This document shows, piece after piece, positions 8,501 to 16,700 of a DNA stretch of 25,049 bases (position 1 is its first letter; every line of letters starts with the position of its first letter). The translations under genes were made by a program, and so were the position numbers. Source of the stretch: Bianquea renquensis (GTDB lineage Bacteria > Bacillota > Clostridia > Lachnospirales > Bianqueaceae); NCBI RefSeq assembly GCF_014384895.1, contig NZ_JACRSQ010000039.1:1-25049 (forward strand), read 5' to 3'. Under the pieces are notes generated by a model. It searched no databases, was not told the origin of the DNA, and was given only the letters and a program-made list of their open reading frames with translations.

Positions 8501-10255
8501 AAGGATAGCGCCCTCGCGTATTTTGACCGCTCCGATCTCAATGATCCTGTCCTTCTCCTTATTAAATCCGGTGGTCTCAATATCAAAAACTACGTATTCC
8601 TCCGAAAATCCTTGGCCGCGCCCGCGAATGACAGCCTCCTGCAAATCATCCACAAGATAGGCTTCCACTCCGTATATGACTTTGATCCCTGTTTTCGCCG
8701 CCGCGTCCATGGCCTCTGGAAATGCCTGGACGACGCCGTGGTCTGTAATGGCAATGGCGGGATGTCCCCAATTCGCAGCCTGGGTAATCAGCGCTGTTGG
8801 CGAGTCAACCGCATCCATTTCACTAATCTGCGTATGGGCGTGGAGCTCAATCCGCTTTCTCTGGGCTGTGTCAACCCGATATTTTCGGACCGTCTCCTTC
8901 GTTCCGATCATAGCGTCCGCCATCAAAAGCCGCTGGTGGGTAAAACTATCTTCTTCCATATGTCCTTTGACGAGAATCGCTTTTCCCTTTTTCAGTTCTC
9001 CGCTTTTGGCTTTGAATGCATCCTTTTCCATGAAAGCTTTCACTGTGATGGAGCCAGTATAATCCGTCATATCCAGCTGGACCAATGTCTTCCCGGACTT
9101 GATTTCCTTTTCCTCTTGAAGGATAATCTCACCGCGGACAATGACATCCCCCTCCACGTTCTCGATATTTCGAAGTGGCCTTGGCTCGCCCTCAAAAGGC
9201 CGCCCGACAATCATGGCATCCAGGGCCTTCTTCTTTTCCTCATCGACCTCCAGCGGCGCGCAGCATAGCGTTATATGATTGGCCATGAGCACCATCTCAT
9301 GCAGAAAGGTATCCTCCTGGACACGGCCTTTCACCGTCAACGTCCGTCCTTTTGCCAGATTCGGCTCAATCCCATCATGGAACTCTTTCTCCGGCACAAA
9401 GGCCTTCACCGTCATCGCTGCGTTATAATCCGTCAGGCTCATGGACAAGATAATTTTGCCGCCTTTAATCTCTCGGGTCTGATAGGAGGTAAGATCCCCT
9501 CGCAATATAACGCCCTTCGCTTCCTCTGTGCACAGAGACATATCCTTGGGAGTTCCCGTTATGGCTTTTCCAAACAGCACCCGATCGGCATTCCGATCTT
9601 CCGCCTTCTGCGGAGCTTGCTCCTCCCACGGGAGAGGCTCGTGAGGTTCGCTGGTATCCGCGTCTCGCGGCTCCTCTTCCCTGCGCTCCGCCATCTCTCG
9701 CAGCAGCTGCGTCTCCCGTTTGACCCGGTTTTCTTCCATGGCTCTCTGCTCTTCTTCCGTCAGCTCCCGGCCTTGAAACTGAATCGCCAGCGTCAAGCCC
9801 AGTTCCTCTTGGATGGAGCGCCCAATATAGGCGCCCATTTTTTTGCCTTCTAGAATCGAAACGGCCGGTTCACTCACGTGGATCGTCAGCTTGTCCTCTG
9901 TGATGTTCAGCGATGCGCTCCGCAGCATGGTGTACAGAAAGGGGTGTTCCAATCGAATCTTCTCCAGCAGGACCTCCCAATAGTCCTCCACGTGTTCCAT
10001 TGGCTCCTCAAAAGGATACTGTATTTTTAAATTGATCTTTAATCGATTGTCCAGGTGCGAGGAGATGGTTTTTTTCAAATCCATTATCCAGTATGGCGAA
10101 TAGAATGTGTGCGCACTGGCATATATGTTCGCCCGCCGCTGCTCCTTTGAGATCCGGATCTGACGGACAGATAGCTGTGCTGCCATCTCTGCCAGATCCG
10201 GATCCCCAAATGCGCCGGGAAATACTTCTAAAAGTGACTTATCCTGTTGTTCCAC
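5540..10255 (-). CDS. polC: DNA polymerase III alpha subunit, PolC type
   Basis: Gram-positive replicative polymerase with built-in 3'-5' proofreading. In order: N-terminal domain; charged linker (about residues 165-225); two OB-like units (about 225-330 and 345-455); PHP part one (IELHAHTQISEMDAV, about 468-482; AITDHG); a DEDDh exonuclease inserted in PHP (VFDIETTGF about 556-564, TAHNAAFDTGF, HHRAVDDAEATA); then the polymerase with GSRGSVGSSF, a zinc site (CKKC ... CPNCGE) and DKEPDIDLNFSGEYQ. The C-terminus ...DQLSLF is intact. I choose GTG 10255 as start: it has GGTGGAGG seven bases upstream and lies 17 bases after the ispG stop. The ATG at 10291 lies inside ispG and lacks a site. That gives 1571 residues, about 130 more than Bacillus subtilis PolC, explained by the extra OB unit. 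It is the last gene of the core operon, with IS110 debris directly after the stop. Confidence 0.97.
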   Translation of the reverse strand: MEQQDKSLLEVFPGAFGDPDLAEMAAQLSVRQIRISKEQRRANIYASAHTFYSPYWIMDLKKTISSHLDNRLKINLKIQYPFEEPMEHVEDYWEVLLEKIRLEHPFLYTMLRSASLNITEDKLTIHVSEPAVSILEGKKMGAYIGRSIQEELGLTLAIQFQGRELTEEEQRAMEENRVKRETQLLREMAERREEEPRDADTSEPHEPLPWEEQAPQKAEDRNADRVLFGKAITGTPKDMSLCTEEAKGVILRGDLTSYQTREIKGGKIILSMSLTDYNAAMTVKAFVPEKEFHDGIEPNLAKGRTLTVKGRVQEDTFLHEMVLMANHITLCCAPLEVDEEKKKALDAMIVGRPFEGEPRPLRNIENVEGDVIVRGEIILQEEKEIKSGKTLVQLDMTDYTGSITVKAFMEKDAFKAKSGELKKGKAILVKGHMEEDSFTHQRLLMADAMIGTKETVRKYRVDTAQRKRIELHAHTQISEMDAVDSPTALITQAANWGHPAIAITDHGVVQAFPEAMDAAAKTGIKVIYGVEAYLVDDLQEAVIRGRGQGFSEEYVVFDIETTGFNKEKDRIIEIGAVKIREGAILDRFSRFVNPQIPIPEEITELTSITQEDVADADPIDIVLPQFLEWAGDGILTAHNAAFDTGFIERKASELGLSKISNTILDTLELSRGLYDLKRFTLDSVAKHLGIELENHHRAVDDAEATAQILLKCFGALSEHSIDNLAGVNEYIHENTDVKRLRAHHAIILVKNLAGLRNLYELVSIAHLKYFYRTPRIPKSEFIRLREGLLIGSACEAGELYQAVLNNDSPESIERLVNFYDYLEIQPLGNNEFMLRNKTVASKEELMDINRRIVQLGETYNKPVVATCDVHFLEPEDEIYRRIIMAAKHFDDADHQPPLYFRTTDEMLEEFSYFGEAKATELVIDNPLKISEQIEVIKPIPDGTFTPEIEGANDELVSITHEKAESMYGKPLPEPVEQRLERELKSIIKNGFASLYIIAQRLVWKSVGDGYLVGSRGSVGSSFVATMAGITEVNPLPPHYYCKKCQYSEFESAEIEATKGKSGFDLPDKVCPNCGEMLTKDGQEIPFETFLGFDGDKEPDIDLNFSGEYQPRAHAFTEELFGQGHVFRAGTMGSLAEKTAYGFVKKYLDEHNKHVNSAEVSRLVAGCTGVKRTTGQHPGGQMVVPKGYSIYQFCPVQHPANDTETDIITTHFDYHQLHGRLLKLDILGHDDPTMIRMLEDLTGVKATDIPLDDKKVMSLFLSTEALEVTPEEINSPVGSFGIPEYGTNFVRQMLVDTKPQSFSDLVRISGLSHGTDVWNNNAKDLIGSKTATISECICCRDDIMTYLIHKGMESLRSFKIMESVRKGKGLKPEDEAAMREANVPEWYIASCKKIKYLFPKAHAAAYVTMSLRVAYYKVYYKEAYYAAFYTVRADGFDYELMCMGIERAREAIDEIDAKGKEATAKEKDVKTILELVVEMYCRRVEFEPMDLYRSHGTRFQITEDGRLLPPFNALQGMGVTAAQSIEEARRDGPFTTIEDFLARTKVSRTIADTMKKLGVFGDLPETDQLSLF

Positions 10256-10272
10256 TTTACATCCTCCACCAA

Positions 10273-11340
10273 TCACTGCCATACCTGGCACATCTGATTC
10301 GCTTCCTCGACCAGCGCTTCCAACAGCCGCTCCTCAGGTACCTTTCGAACAATCTCTCCCTTTCGGAACAAAAGTCCCTCGCCTCTGCCGCCGGCAATCC
10401 CTAGATCTGCCTCTCTCGCTTCGCCAGGCCCATTGACAGCACAACCCATAATTGCGATTTTCAATGGTTTGCGGATATGGGCAAGGGCTGTCTGCGCCTG
10501 CTGGGCTAGCGAAATCAGATCGATGCACGTTCTGGCGCAGGTGGGGCAGGAAATGATCTCGACCCCAAATTTGCGCAGCCCCGCGAAAGTCAGGATCTTT
10601 TTCGCCGCGGCCACCTCCTGGACCGGATCCCCCGTCAGGGAGACACGCAGTGTATCGCCAATCCCTTGATTCAGCAGGATTCCCAAGCCCATGGCTGATT
10701 TTATAGCCCCGTCAAAGACAGGCCCCGCCTCTGTGATTCCAATGTGCAGCGGATATCCACAGTGCTCGGCAAATATCTCGTAGGCCTTGGTGCACACGGT
10801 CAAATCCGACGCCTTCATGGATACGACGATTGTATCAAAATGGGCCTCCTCCAGAATGTGCACCCCCCTGATTGCACTTTCCGCCAACGCCTCCGCCGTG
10901 GGACCTCCGTACTTCGCCAACAGGTCTTTTTCCAGAGAGCCTGCGTTGACGCCGACGCGTATGGGGATTCCCCTGGCGCGACACGCTTCGACGACCTGCC
11001 GCACGCGGTGAGCGTCTCCGATATTGCCCGGATTGATGCGGATCTTATCAGCGCCGTGTTCCACCGCCGCGATGGCCAGCCGGTAATCAAAATGGATGTC
11101 CGCGACCAATGGAATCTGGATCTGCTTCTTGATCTCTGTCAAGGCGACGGCAGATTCCATATCCGGCACAGAGGCGCGAACGATCTCACAGCCCGCCTCC
11201 TCAAGCCTCTGAATCTGGGAGACGGTGGCCTCCACATCATAGGTTTTCGTATTGGTCATGGATTGAATCCGGATCGGTTCGCCTCCACCGATGGCGAGCG
11301 ATCCGATCCGGATTTTTTTCGTTTTCGTATTGGTAATCAC
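10273..11340 (-). CDS. ispG: 4-hydroxy-3-methylbut-2-enyl diphosphate synthase (flavodoxin-type GcpE)
   Basis: Converts methylerythritol cyclodiphosphate to HMBPP, the penultimate step of the MEP isoprenoid pathway, using a [4Fe-4S] cluster. The 355-residue protein has the usual bacterial two-domain size: a TIM barrel opening with IQSMTNTKTYD, and a C-terminal cluster domain with CPTC (C265, C268), C300 in GCAVNGPGE, and E307. All four expected cluster ligands are present. The start is GTG at 11340, with GGAGGG nine bases upstream. It lies 21 bases after rseP and just ahead of polC, in the conserved rseP-ispG-polC order of Clostridia. With dxr three genes upstream, the operon carries two MEP steps. 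Confidence 0.97.
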   Translation of the reverse strand: MITNTKTKKIRIGSLAIGGGEPIRIQSMTNTKTYDVEATVSQIQRLEEAGCEIVRASVPDMESAVALTEIKKQIQIPLVADIHFDYRLAIAAVEHGADKIRINPGNIGDAHRVRQVVEACRARGIPIRVGVNAGSLEKDLLAKYGGPTAEALAESAIRGVHILEEAHFDTIVVSMKASDLTVCTKAYEIFAEHCGYPLHIGITEAGPVFDGAIKSAMGLGILLNQGIGDTLRVSLTGDPVQEVAAAKKILTFAGLRKFGVEIISCPTCARTCIDLISLAQQAQTALAHIRKPLKIAIMGCAVNGPGEAREADLGIAGGRGEGLLFRKGEIVRKVPEERLLEALVEEANQMCQVWQ

Positions 11341-11361
11341 GGTAAACTTCCCTCCGCAGGC

Positions 11362-12453
11362 CTATAGCAGCTTTCGAATATCGCTGAAGGCGATGACGAC
11401 CATAAGAATCATCAGCAAGACAAAGCCAATCATATAGATGGCATTCTCCACCTTGGGGTTAACTGGCTTTCGCCGTATCCCCTCGATTGCGTGGAACACA
11501 AGCCTACTGCCATCCAGCGCCGGAATGGGAAACAGATTGAGTGCGCCCAAATTGACGCTGAGCAGTACGATCATGCTAAATACATTATACAAAGCGGTTG
11601 TAAAGCCGTAGGCCAGTCCCTGCTCATAGGAATCGCCGATGATGGTCACGATTCCGATGGGGCCAGCTACCGCGTCCGCTCCCACCTGCCCTGTGATCAG
11701 CTGGACAAACCCGCGCACCGTAAGTTCCACATCAAAACATAGGGTCCAGAAGCTATTGCTGATCATCCCGCCCAGATAGGAGGGCAGCGCGCCGATTCCC
11801 TCGCTCTTTAGCACATCCGAAAGATTTCCTCCACTGGTTTTGGCGGAAAATCCCATGCGGTACCGCCCTTGCGCCTCATCATATTTCGGTTTGAACTCCA
11901 GTTCCTTTTTCGTGCCATCCGGCTTTTCCACTACGGCTGTTACGGTATCGCCCTCCTGATATTCCGACAAGAGATATGAGATCTTGTTGAACAGGTGGAC
12001 GCGATGCCCGTTGATCGATAGAAAACGGTCCCCCGACTCTAATCCGGCCGCGGCTGCCGGATAATCCGCCTCCACCTCATTGACATAGGTCGTGGTATAT
12101 CCATAGATTCCACAGAAAAAGAGAAGAATCACAAAAGCCAAGACAAAATTCATCAAAGGGCCCGCTGCCACGATGGCCATTCTTGCCGGTACTGATTTTG
12201 ACGAATAGGAACCCTCCTCGTCCACGGCCTCATCTTCTCCCAGCATTTTACAATAGCCTCCGATAGGCAAAAGCCGGAGAGAGTACAGAGTCCCTTTTTT
12301 TGACGTATGGCCGATGAGCTTCGGGCCCATCCCGATGGCAAACTCCTGTACAATCACTCCAACGCGTCTGGCGACGATAAAGTGTCCCCATTCATGAACC
12401 AACACGATAATACCAAAGACAAGAATTGCGATTATAATACTAATGGCTGTCAC
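11362..12453 (-). CDS. rseP: RIP metalloprotease RseP (site-2 protease family)
   Basis: Membrane-embedded zinc protease that cuts transmembrane substrates, such as anti-sigma factors or leftover signal peptides. The first helix carries the zinc motif HEWGH (residues 20-24 from the start chosen). A single PDZ domain is seen around ADYPAAAAGLESGDRFLSIN, and the third zinc ligand is in NLFPIPALDG. At least three more hydrophobic segments lie toward the C-terminus. The frame is open to a TTG at 12474. I prefer GTG 12453 because TTG is rare, its upstream sequence is weak, GGAAAG precedes the GTG, and the protein then begins close to the first helix as in relatives; this is a judgement, not proof. 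Either start overlaps the end of dxr, so translation is coupled. Confidence 0.93.
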   Translation of the reverse strand: MTAISIIIAILVFGIIVLVHEWGHFIVARRVGVIVQEFAIGMGPKLIGHTSKKGTLYSLRLLPIGGYCKMLGEDEAVDEEGSYSSKSVPARMAIVAAGPLMNFVLAFVILLFFCGIYGYTTTYVNEVEADYPAAAAGLESGDRFLSINGHRVHLFNKISYLLSEYQEGDTVTAVVEKPDGTKKELEFKPKYDEAQGRYRMGFSAKTSGGNLSDVLKSEGIGALPSYLGGMISNSFWTLCFDVELTVRGFVQLITGQVGADAVAGPIGIVTIIGDSYEQGLAYGFTTALYNVFSMIVLLSVNLGALNLFPIPALDGSRLVFHAIEGIRRKPVNPKVENAIYMIGFVLLMILMVVIAFSDIRKLL

Positions 12454-13606
12454 CTGCTTTCCAAAAACTTTCAACCCAGCTTACGACGTCCAGTACATCC
12501 TCCAACGTATACGCATCACGTCGAACCGTACACCGCTCAAAGGCGGAGAGGGCTTCCTCCACTCTGCGATAAATGTCGAGGAATCCAATACGCAGCTGCA
12601 AGAATTCGGCAACCGCTTTTTCATTTGCCGCGTTGAGAACGGCTGGAAATAGTCCCCCGCGCTTCATGGCGTGCCGCGCCAGCGCGACGGCCGGAAATGT
12701 CTCTTCATCCACCGCTTCAAAGGTCAGCGGTGGGCAATGGATCAGCTCCAGTGGCGGCGCCACCTGGCCCCCTCGGCTGGGATACGCGATGGCGGCTTCG
12801 ATGGGGAGCCTCATATCCGGCGTGCCCATCTGGGCCAGAATAGACCCGTCCGTGAACTCCACCATGGAGTGGACGATGCTTTGGGGATGAACGACCACCT
12901 GGATCTGCTCCGGTCGCTTGTCAAACAGCCACCTGGCTTCGATCATTTCAAGTCCCTTGTTGAACAGCGTTGCGCTGTCAATGGTAATCTTCTGTCCCAT
13001 AACCCAATTGGGATGCCGTAAAGCCTCCTCCCGAGTTATAGCCCTCAGATCTTCCTGTTTTTTTCCCCGAAAAGGGCCTCCCGAAGCCGTCAAAATGATG
13101 GAGGAAACCGCAGCAGCCGGCTTCTGATCTAGACACTGAAAGATCGCACCGTGTTCACTGTCCACCGGTAGCATGGCGACCCTCTTTTGTCTTGCCAATT
13201 TCATGATAAGCTCACCTGCGCACACCAGGGTTTCCTTGTTGGCCAAGGCAATATCCTTGCCGCACTGGATCGCCCGGACCGTCGGCTCAAGACCTATCAT
13301 GCCCACCAGCGCTGTGACAACGAGTTCCGCCTCTTCCATGGAAACCGCCTCCAAAAGGCCCTGCATTCCCCATAGAAGCCGTGTTGGAACGTCAGAAAGT
13401 CGTTGCTTCAGCTTCCAATAGGCCTCTTCCTCGTATACAACAGCAATGGACGGACGATATTTTCGAATTTGTTCTGCAAAGAGATCCAGCTGGCTCCCTC
13501 TGGCGGCCAATGCGCAGATTCTGCCTAATCCAGGGTTTTTCTCGATAACGTCCAACGTCTGGGTGCCGATGGAACCTGTGGACCCGAGCAGTACGATATT
13601 TTTCAC
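12440..13606 (-). CDS. dxr: 1-deoxy-D-xylulose 5-phosphate reductoisomerase
   Basis: Second step of the MEP pathway: NADPH-dependent rearrangement and reduction of DXP to MEP in the cytoplasm. The 388 residues match the family. The N-terminal nucleotide-binding motif is LLGSTGSIG (6-14). LANKETLV (about 121-128) and PVDSEHGAIFQCL follow, with the metal ligands D149 and E151. The start is GTG 13606, preceded by GGGAGGG at a normal distance. Its stop lies inside the start region of rseP, and cdsA ends 18 bases upstream. Nothing in it is unusual. Confidence 0.97.
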   Translation of the reverse strand: MKNIVLLGSTGSIGTQTLDVIEKNPGLGRICALAARGSQLDLFAEQIRKYRPSIAVVYEEEAYWKLKQRLSDVPTRLLWGMQGLLEAVSMEEAELVVTALVGMIGLEPTVRAIQCGKDIALANKETLVCAGELIMKLARQKRVAMLPVDSEHGAIFQCLDQKPAAAVSSIILTASGGPFRGKKQEDLRAITREEALRHPNWVMGQKITIDSATLFNKGLEMIEARWLFDKRPEQIQVVVHPQSIVHSMVEFTDGSILAQMGTPDMRLPIEAAIAYPSRGGQVAPPLELIHCPPLTFEAVDEETFPAVALARHAMKRGGLFPAVLNAANEKAVAEFLQLRIGFLDIYRRVEEALSAFERCTVRRDAYTLEDVLDVVSWVESFWKAGDSH

Positions 13607-13624
13607 CCCATCGCCCTCCCTTGA

Positions 13625-14452
13625 TTATATGCCAAAATGCGCAACAATATTAATGGCCATCACAACGACAGGCGCGGTCAGCAATACGCTATCAAAACGG
13701 TCAAGGATTCCCCCGTGACCAGGGATCAGCTTTCCAAAATCTTTGACGCCCATAAACCGTTTTACCGACGATGAAAAAAGATCTCCCACCTGCCCCAACA
13801 CGCTGCCAAACAAACCAATGATCGCCGATGTCACCAACACCGTGCGCAGGCTTGCTTCCACATAGGAATGGATCAATCCTCCGTACAACAGGCAGATGGC
13901 CAGCGCTCCAACGACGCCGCCAATCGCCCCCTCCACGGTCTTTTTGGGGCTGAGCTTCGGAACCAACTTATGCCGTCCCAGCGCTCTGCCCACAAAATAT
14001 GCGCAGGTGTCACTCCCCCAGGCTGCCCAAAAAATATAGGGGGCATACAGCATTCCATCCTGACTCTGACGCAAAAAGTACACAAAGGAAAACAGAACTG
14101 GAACATACAGCACTCCGGCAAAAGTCAGCGCCACATCCTCCGTTCGCCTCTCCGGATAAGAAAAAACGGCAAGCACCATCAAAATCCAAAACAAACCGAT
14201 GAAGAAAAAAAGTCCGAAGTTGCCATCGCGCACCCACTCTTCCCGAAACAAGAGAACTCCGTAATAGAGAATGGCAGCCGCCAATCCTATGATCTGAAAC
14301 GGCTTATGTTGGTTTGACAGCGCCCGGTAAAATTCATAGAGTCCAATCAAGCTGATGACCAGCATCGCGGTCAACAAAACCGGTCCGCCGGCGTAAAGCA
14401 ATCCAATCAAAAGAATAAGCAGTACAATGCCGCTTACAATTCTCGTCCCCAT
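13625..14452 (-). CDS. cdsA: Phosphatidate cytidylyltransferase
   Basis: Makes CDP-diacylglycerol from CTP and phosphatidic acid, the branch point of membrane phospholipid synthesis. It is a polytopic membrane protein of 275 residues with many hydrophobic helices. The family signature is near the C-terminus: SSSVKRFMGVKDFGKLIPGH followed by GGILDRFDS, with all conserved S, KR, KD, PGHGG and DRxD positions. The frame is open further upstream to 14572, but that part overlaps uppS and lacks membrane character. ATG 14452 (MGTRIVSG) has GGAGGT five bases upstream and gives the family length, so I use it. uppS ends 38 bases upstream. Confidence 0.95.
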   Translation of the reverse strand: MGTRIVSGIVLLILLIGLLYAGGPVLLTAMLVISLIGLYEFYRALSNQHKPFQIIGLAAAILYYGVLLFREEWVRDGNFGLFFFIGLFWILMVLAVFSYPERRTEDVALTFAGVLYVPVLFSFVYFLRQSQDGMLYAPYIFWAAWGSDTCAYFVGRALGRHKLVPKLSPKKTVEGAIGGVVGALAICLLYGGLIHSYVEASLRTVLVTSAIIGLFGSVLGQVGDLFSSSVKRFMGVKDFGKLIPGHGGILDRFDSVLLTAPVVVMAINIVAHFGI

Positions 14453-14490
14453 AGATACCTCCATGCTGCCGCAGTTGCGGCATTCATTGG

Positions 14491-15204
14491 CTATCGCCCT
14501 CCAAAGCGCCGTTCTCTGGAAGCATAGTCTACAATCGCTGCCTCTAAATCCGAAACCGTAAAATCCGGCCAAAATTTTTGAGTAAAATAGAATTCACTGT
14601 AGGCCAGCTGCCAGAGCAGAAAATTGCTGATTCGAAGTTCCCCGCTTGTCCGAATCATGAGATCCGGGTCTGGAATCCCACTTGTATCGAGATAGGAGGA
14701 AAATATATCCTCTGTCAACTGATCCTCTGTCAGCTTTCCTTCCGCTAGAATCCGTTTTGTTGCGCGCAGAATCTCATCCCGGCCTCCATAGTTGATGGCG
14801 AACTGAAGATTGAAATTGGTGAAATCCTTCGTATCCTCTTCAATGGATTGGATCAGTTTGCGCAGATCCGGCGACAGACGCGAGATATCTCCCAACACGC
14901 GTATGCGAATCTTTCTGCGGATGGCATCCTTGCGGTTTTGAATCAAATAACGCTTGAGAAGTCCCATCAGATACTGTACCTCATCCTCCGCACGTTTCCA
15001 GTTTTCCGTGGAAAATGCATACACTGTAAAATATTTGACGCCCATATCAATCAGCGCATCCGATATGGTCTCCACATTGTCAGCGCCCGCCAAATGGCCT
15101 TGCTGTCTCGTTTTACCGCGCTGCTTTGCCCACCGTCCATTGCCATCTAGAATGATAGCGACATGGCGAGGAATGCGCTCCGAGTCTAAATCCTGTACGT
15201 TCAT
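14491..15204 (-). CDS. uppS: Isoprenyl transferase (undecaprenyl diphosphate synthase)
   Basis: A cis-prenyltransferase that extends farnesyl diphosphate with isopentenyl units to the C55 carrier lipid for cell-wall synthesis. The catalytic motif LDGNGRWAKQRG carries the essential aspartate (D20 from the start chosen), followed by GHLAGAD. The C-terminal motifs PDLMIRTSGELRISNFLLWQ and YSEFYF are complete. ATG 15204 has GGAGG with a five-base gap; the ATG at 15216 lies upstream of that site and is less likely. The length is 237 residues. A long stem-loop separates it from frr. It uses the products of the MEP genes that follow in the same operon. Confidence 0.96.
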   Translation of the reverse strand: MNVQDLDSERIPRHVAIILDGNGRWAKQRGKTRQQGHLAGADNVETISDALIDMGVKYFTVYAFSTENWKRAEDEVQYLMGLLKRYLIQNRKDAIRRKIRIRVLGDISRLSPDLRKLIQSIEEDTKDFTNFNLQFAINYGGRDEILRATKRILAEGKLTEDQLTEDIFSSYLDTSGIPDPDLMIRTSGELRISNFLLWQLAYSEFYFTQKFWPDFTVSDLEAAIVDYASRERRFGGR

Positions 15205-15225
15205 CCTTGCCTCCATTATAACATA

Positions 15226-15262
15226 GAAGGGGCCGCTTCTCTCCTCAAAACGAGGCGGCCCC
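15226..15262 (-). other. Intergenic stem-loop between frr and uppS
   Basis: Near-perfect arms AGGGGCCGC and GCGGCCCCT flank a smaller CTC/GAG stem in the frr-uppS gap. In the transcript the stem is followed by TCTATGTTATAATGG, without a T-run. A strong terminator is therefore unlikely; an attenuator or RNA-processing/stability element for the operon fits better. Confidence 0.55.
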
Positions 15263-15274
15263 TCCGCAGTACTC

Positions 15275-15832
15275 TTATACTGACATGACTTCCTTGATCT
15301 TGGCGTCGATTCGCTTGTCGACCTTTTTGATATACTCGTCGGTCATCTTCTGTAATTTTTCCTCCAGATCCTTCTGATCATCCTCTGTGATAGCATTTTC
15401 CTTGCGCTCTTTCTTGAAAAAATCCATCGCATCCCGGCGGATATTTCGAATCGCAACCTTGGCCTGCTCGCCCTTCTTCTTGACTTCTTTGCTCTCTTCC
15501 TTGCGCTTTTCTTCTGTCAACTCCGGAAATACAAGGCGAATGACCTTCCCATCGTTGCTAGGGTTGATCCCCACGTCCGATGCCTGAATCGCCTTCTCAA
15601 TCTCCTTGATCAAGCTGGAGTCCCACGGCTGGATCAACAGCATTCTAGCCTCCGGCACAGAGATATTTCCTACCTGTTGCAGAGGTGTAGGCGTCCCATA
15701 ATAGTCCACCGTAATCTTATCTAGAATATGGGGATTGGCGCGGCCTACGCGGATTGTATTGAACTCTTCTTCCAGATTTTGAATCGTCTTTTCCATCCGA
15801 TCTTGAAACGTTTCCATGTCCTTGTTTGGCAT
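15275..15832 (-). CDS. frr: Ribosome recycling factor
   Basis: With EF-G, it splits the post-termination ribosome so that the subunits can be reused. The 185 residues are the standard length. The N-terminal part (ETFQDRMEKTIQNLEEEF, TIRVGRANP) and the conserved C-terminal helix (LEEKLQKMTDEYIKKVDKRI) form the known three-helix domain, with the central IQPWDSSLIKEIEKAIQ segment. ATG 15832 has AAGGAGG seven bases upstream, the strongest ribosome site in the operon, as expected for a highly made protein. It lies 27 bases after pyrH. Confidence 0.97.
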   Translation of the reverse strand: MPNKDMETFQDRMEKTIQNLEEEFNTIRVGRANPHILDKITVDYYGTPTPLQQVGNISVPEARMLLIQPWDSSLIKEIEKAIQASDVGINPSNDGKVIRLVFPELTEEKRKEESKEVKKKGEQAKVAIRNIRRDAMDFFKKERKENAITEDDQKDLEEKLQKMTDEYIKKVDKRIDAKIKEVMSV

Positions 15833-15859
15833 AAAACAGCCTCCTTTTCATTGGGATAC

Positions 15860-16558
15860 TTATTCGATGGTGGTGCCGATCGCCTCACCCTGCACTACTC
15901 TTATTATACTATCTTTTTCCTGCAATGCAAATAGTTTTGTTGGCATTTTATTCTCAAGACATAATCCTGCCGCCGGAAGATCCATAACCATCAGACCTTT
16001 AGCCAATATTTCCTCATAGGTGAGGTGGTCATATTTCTTTGCGTCGGAATTTTTCTTGGGATCGTCGTCATATACGCCGTCAATGCTCTTTGCCATGAGA
16101 ATTCCGTCGCAATCTGTCTCCACCGCGCGAAGAGCCGCCGCCATGTCTGTGGAAAAAAATGGGTGACCTGTTCCGCCAGCGTAAAAGACAATGACCCCCT
16201 CTTTTAATTTTTCGACAACTTTATCCTTATGGAAGGTCTCCGTATAGAGTCCGATGGGATATGGGGCGTAGACCGCCGTCTGCATTCCTTCTCCGCGAAA
16301 GATCTCGGATGCGTAGAGACAATTCATCGCCGTCGCCAGCATCCCGATCTGGTCCGCCTTGACCCGATCCATCTCGTCCGAACTTCTACCCCGCCAAAAA
16401 TTGCCGGCTCCGATGACAATTCCGATCTCAACCCCTAAATCTGCGGCTCTCTTAACCTGAGCCGCCGTCTGACGAACCGTCTCTTCATCAAATCCGAATC
16501 CTTTTCCGCCCGACAACGCCTCGCCGCTGAGCTTCAATAAAATCCGTTTATACTTCAT
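15860..16558 (-). CDS. pyrH: Uridylate kinase (UMP kinase)
   Basis: Phosphorylates UMP to UDP with ATP. It is a bacterial hexameric enzyme of the amino-acid kinase fold. The 232 residues start with YKRILLKLSGEALSG, and contain GVEIGIVIGAGNFWRG and MDRVKADQIGMLAT. The nucleotide-binding region DGILMAKSIDGVYDDDP is intact. ATG 16558 follows GGGAG by seven bases. It is the first gene of the core operon and has its own clear promoter. In most Bacillota rpsB and tsf precede it; here the next sequence upstream is repeats and a sugar operon. Confidence 0.96.
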   Translation of the reverse strand: MKYKRILLKLSGEALSGGKGFGFDEETVRQTAAQVKRAADLGVEIGIVIGAGNFWRGRSSDEMDRVKADQIGMLATAMNCLYASEIFRGEGMQTAVYAPYPIGLYTETFHKDKVVEKLKEGVIVFYAGGTGHPFFSTDMAAALRAVETDCDGILMAKSIDGVYDDDPKKNSDAKKYDHLTYEEILAKGLMVMDLPAAGLCLENKMPTKLFALQEKDSIIRVVQGEAIGTTIE

Positions 16559-16593
16559 TGTAACACTCCCTTATCCAAGTTCCTCAGTTTGCC

Positions 16594-16622
16594 ATTATAA
16601 CACAAAGAAAGCAAAATAGCAA
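16594..16622 (-). promoter_or_regulatory. Sigma-A promoter of the pyrH-to-polC operon
   Basis: On the minus strand there is TTGCTA (16617-16622), a spacer of exactly 17 bases, then TATAAT (16594-16599). The predicted start of transcription, about 7 bases downstream, leaves a short leader of roughly 30 bases before pyrH. No leader stem or riboswitch is seen. Confidence 0.8.
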
Positions 16623-16700
16623 CTCTTCTGGCAAATTTCCGGCTTTTCCGCGTTTCGAGAACGTTTTCCTCATTTAGTGGCTGTTTCGCCGCCAATTCTT

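Noticed and set aside
8342..9268. 308-codon open frame on the plus strand inside polC
   Set aside because: Exactly antisense to conserved PolC domains; composition and content reflect polC codons, with no ribosome site or recognisable motif.
14453..14572. Longer cdsA start
   Set aside because: The added 40 residues overlap uppS, are cysteine/arginine-rich and not conserved; a good ribosome site supports ATG 14452.
15215..15220. TATAAT just before uppS as a promoter
   Set aside because: No -35-like hexamer at 16-18 bases, and it sits almost at the start codon.
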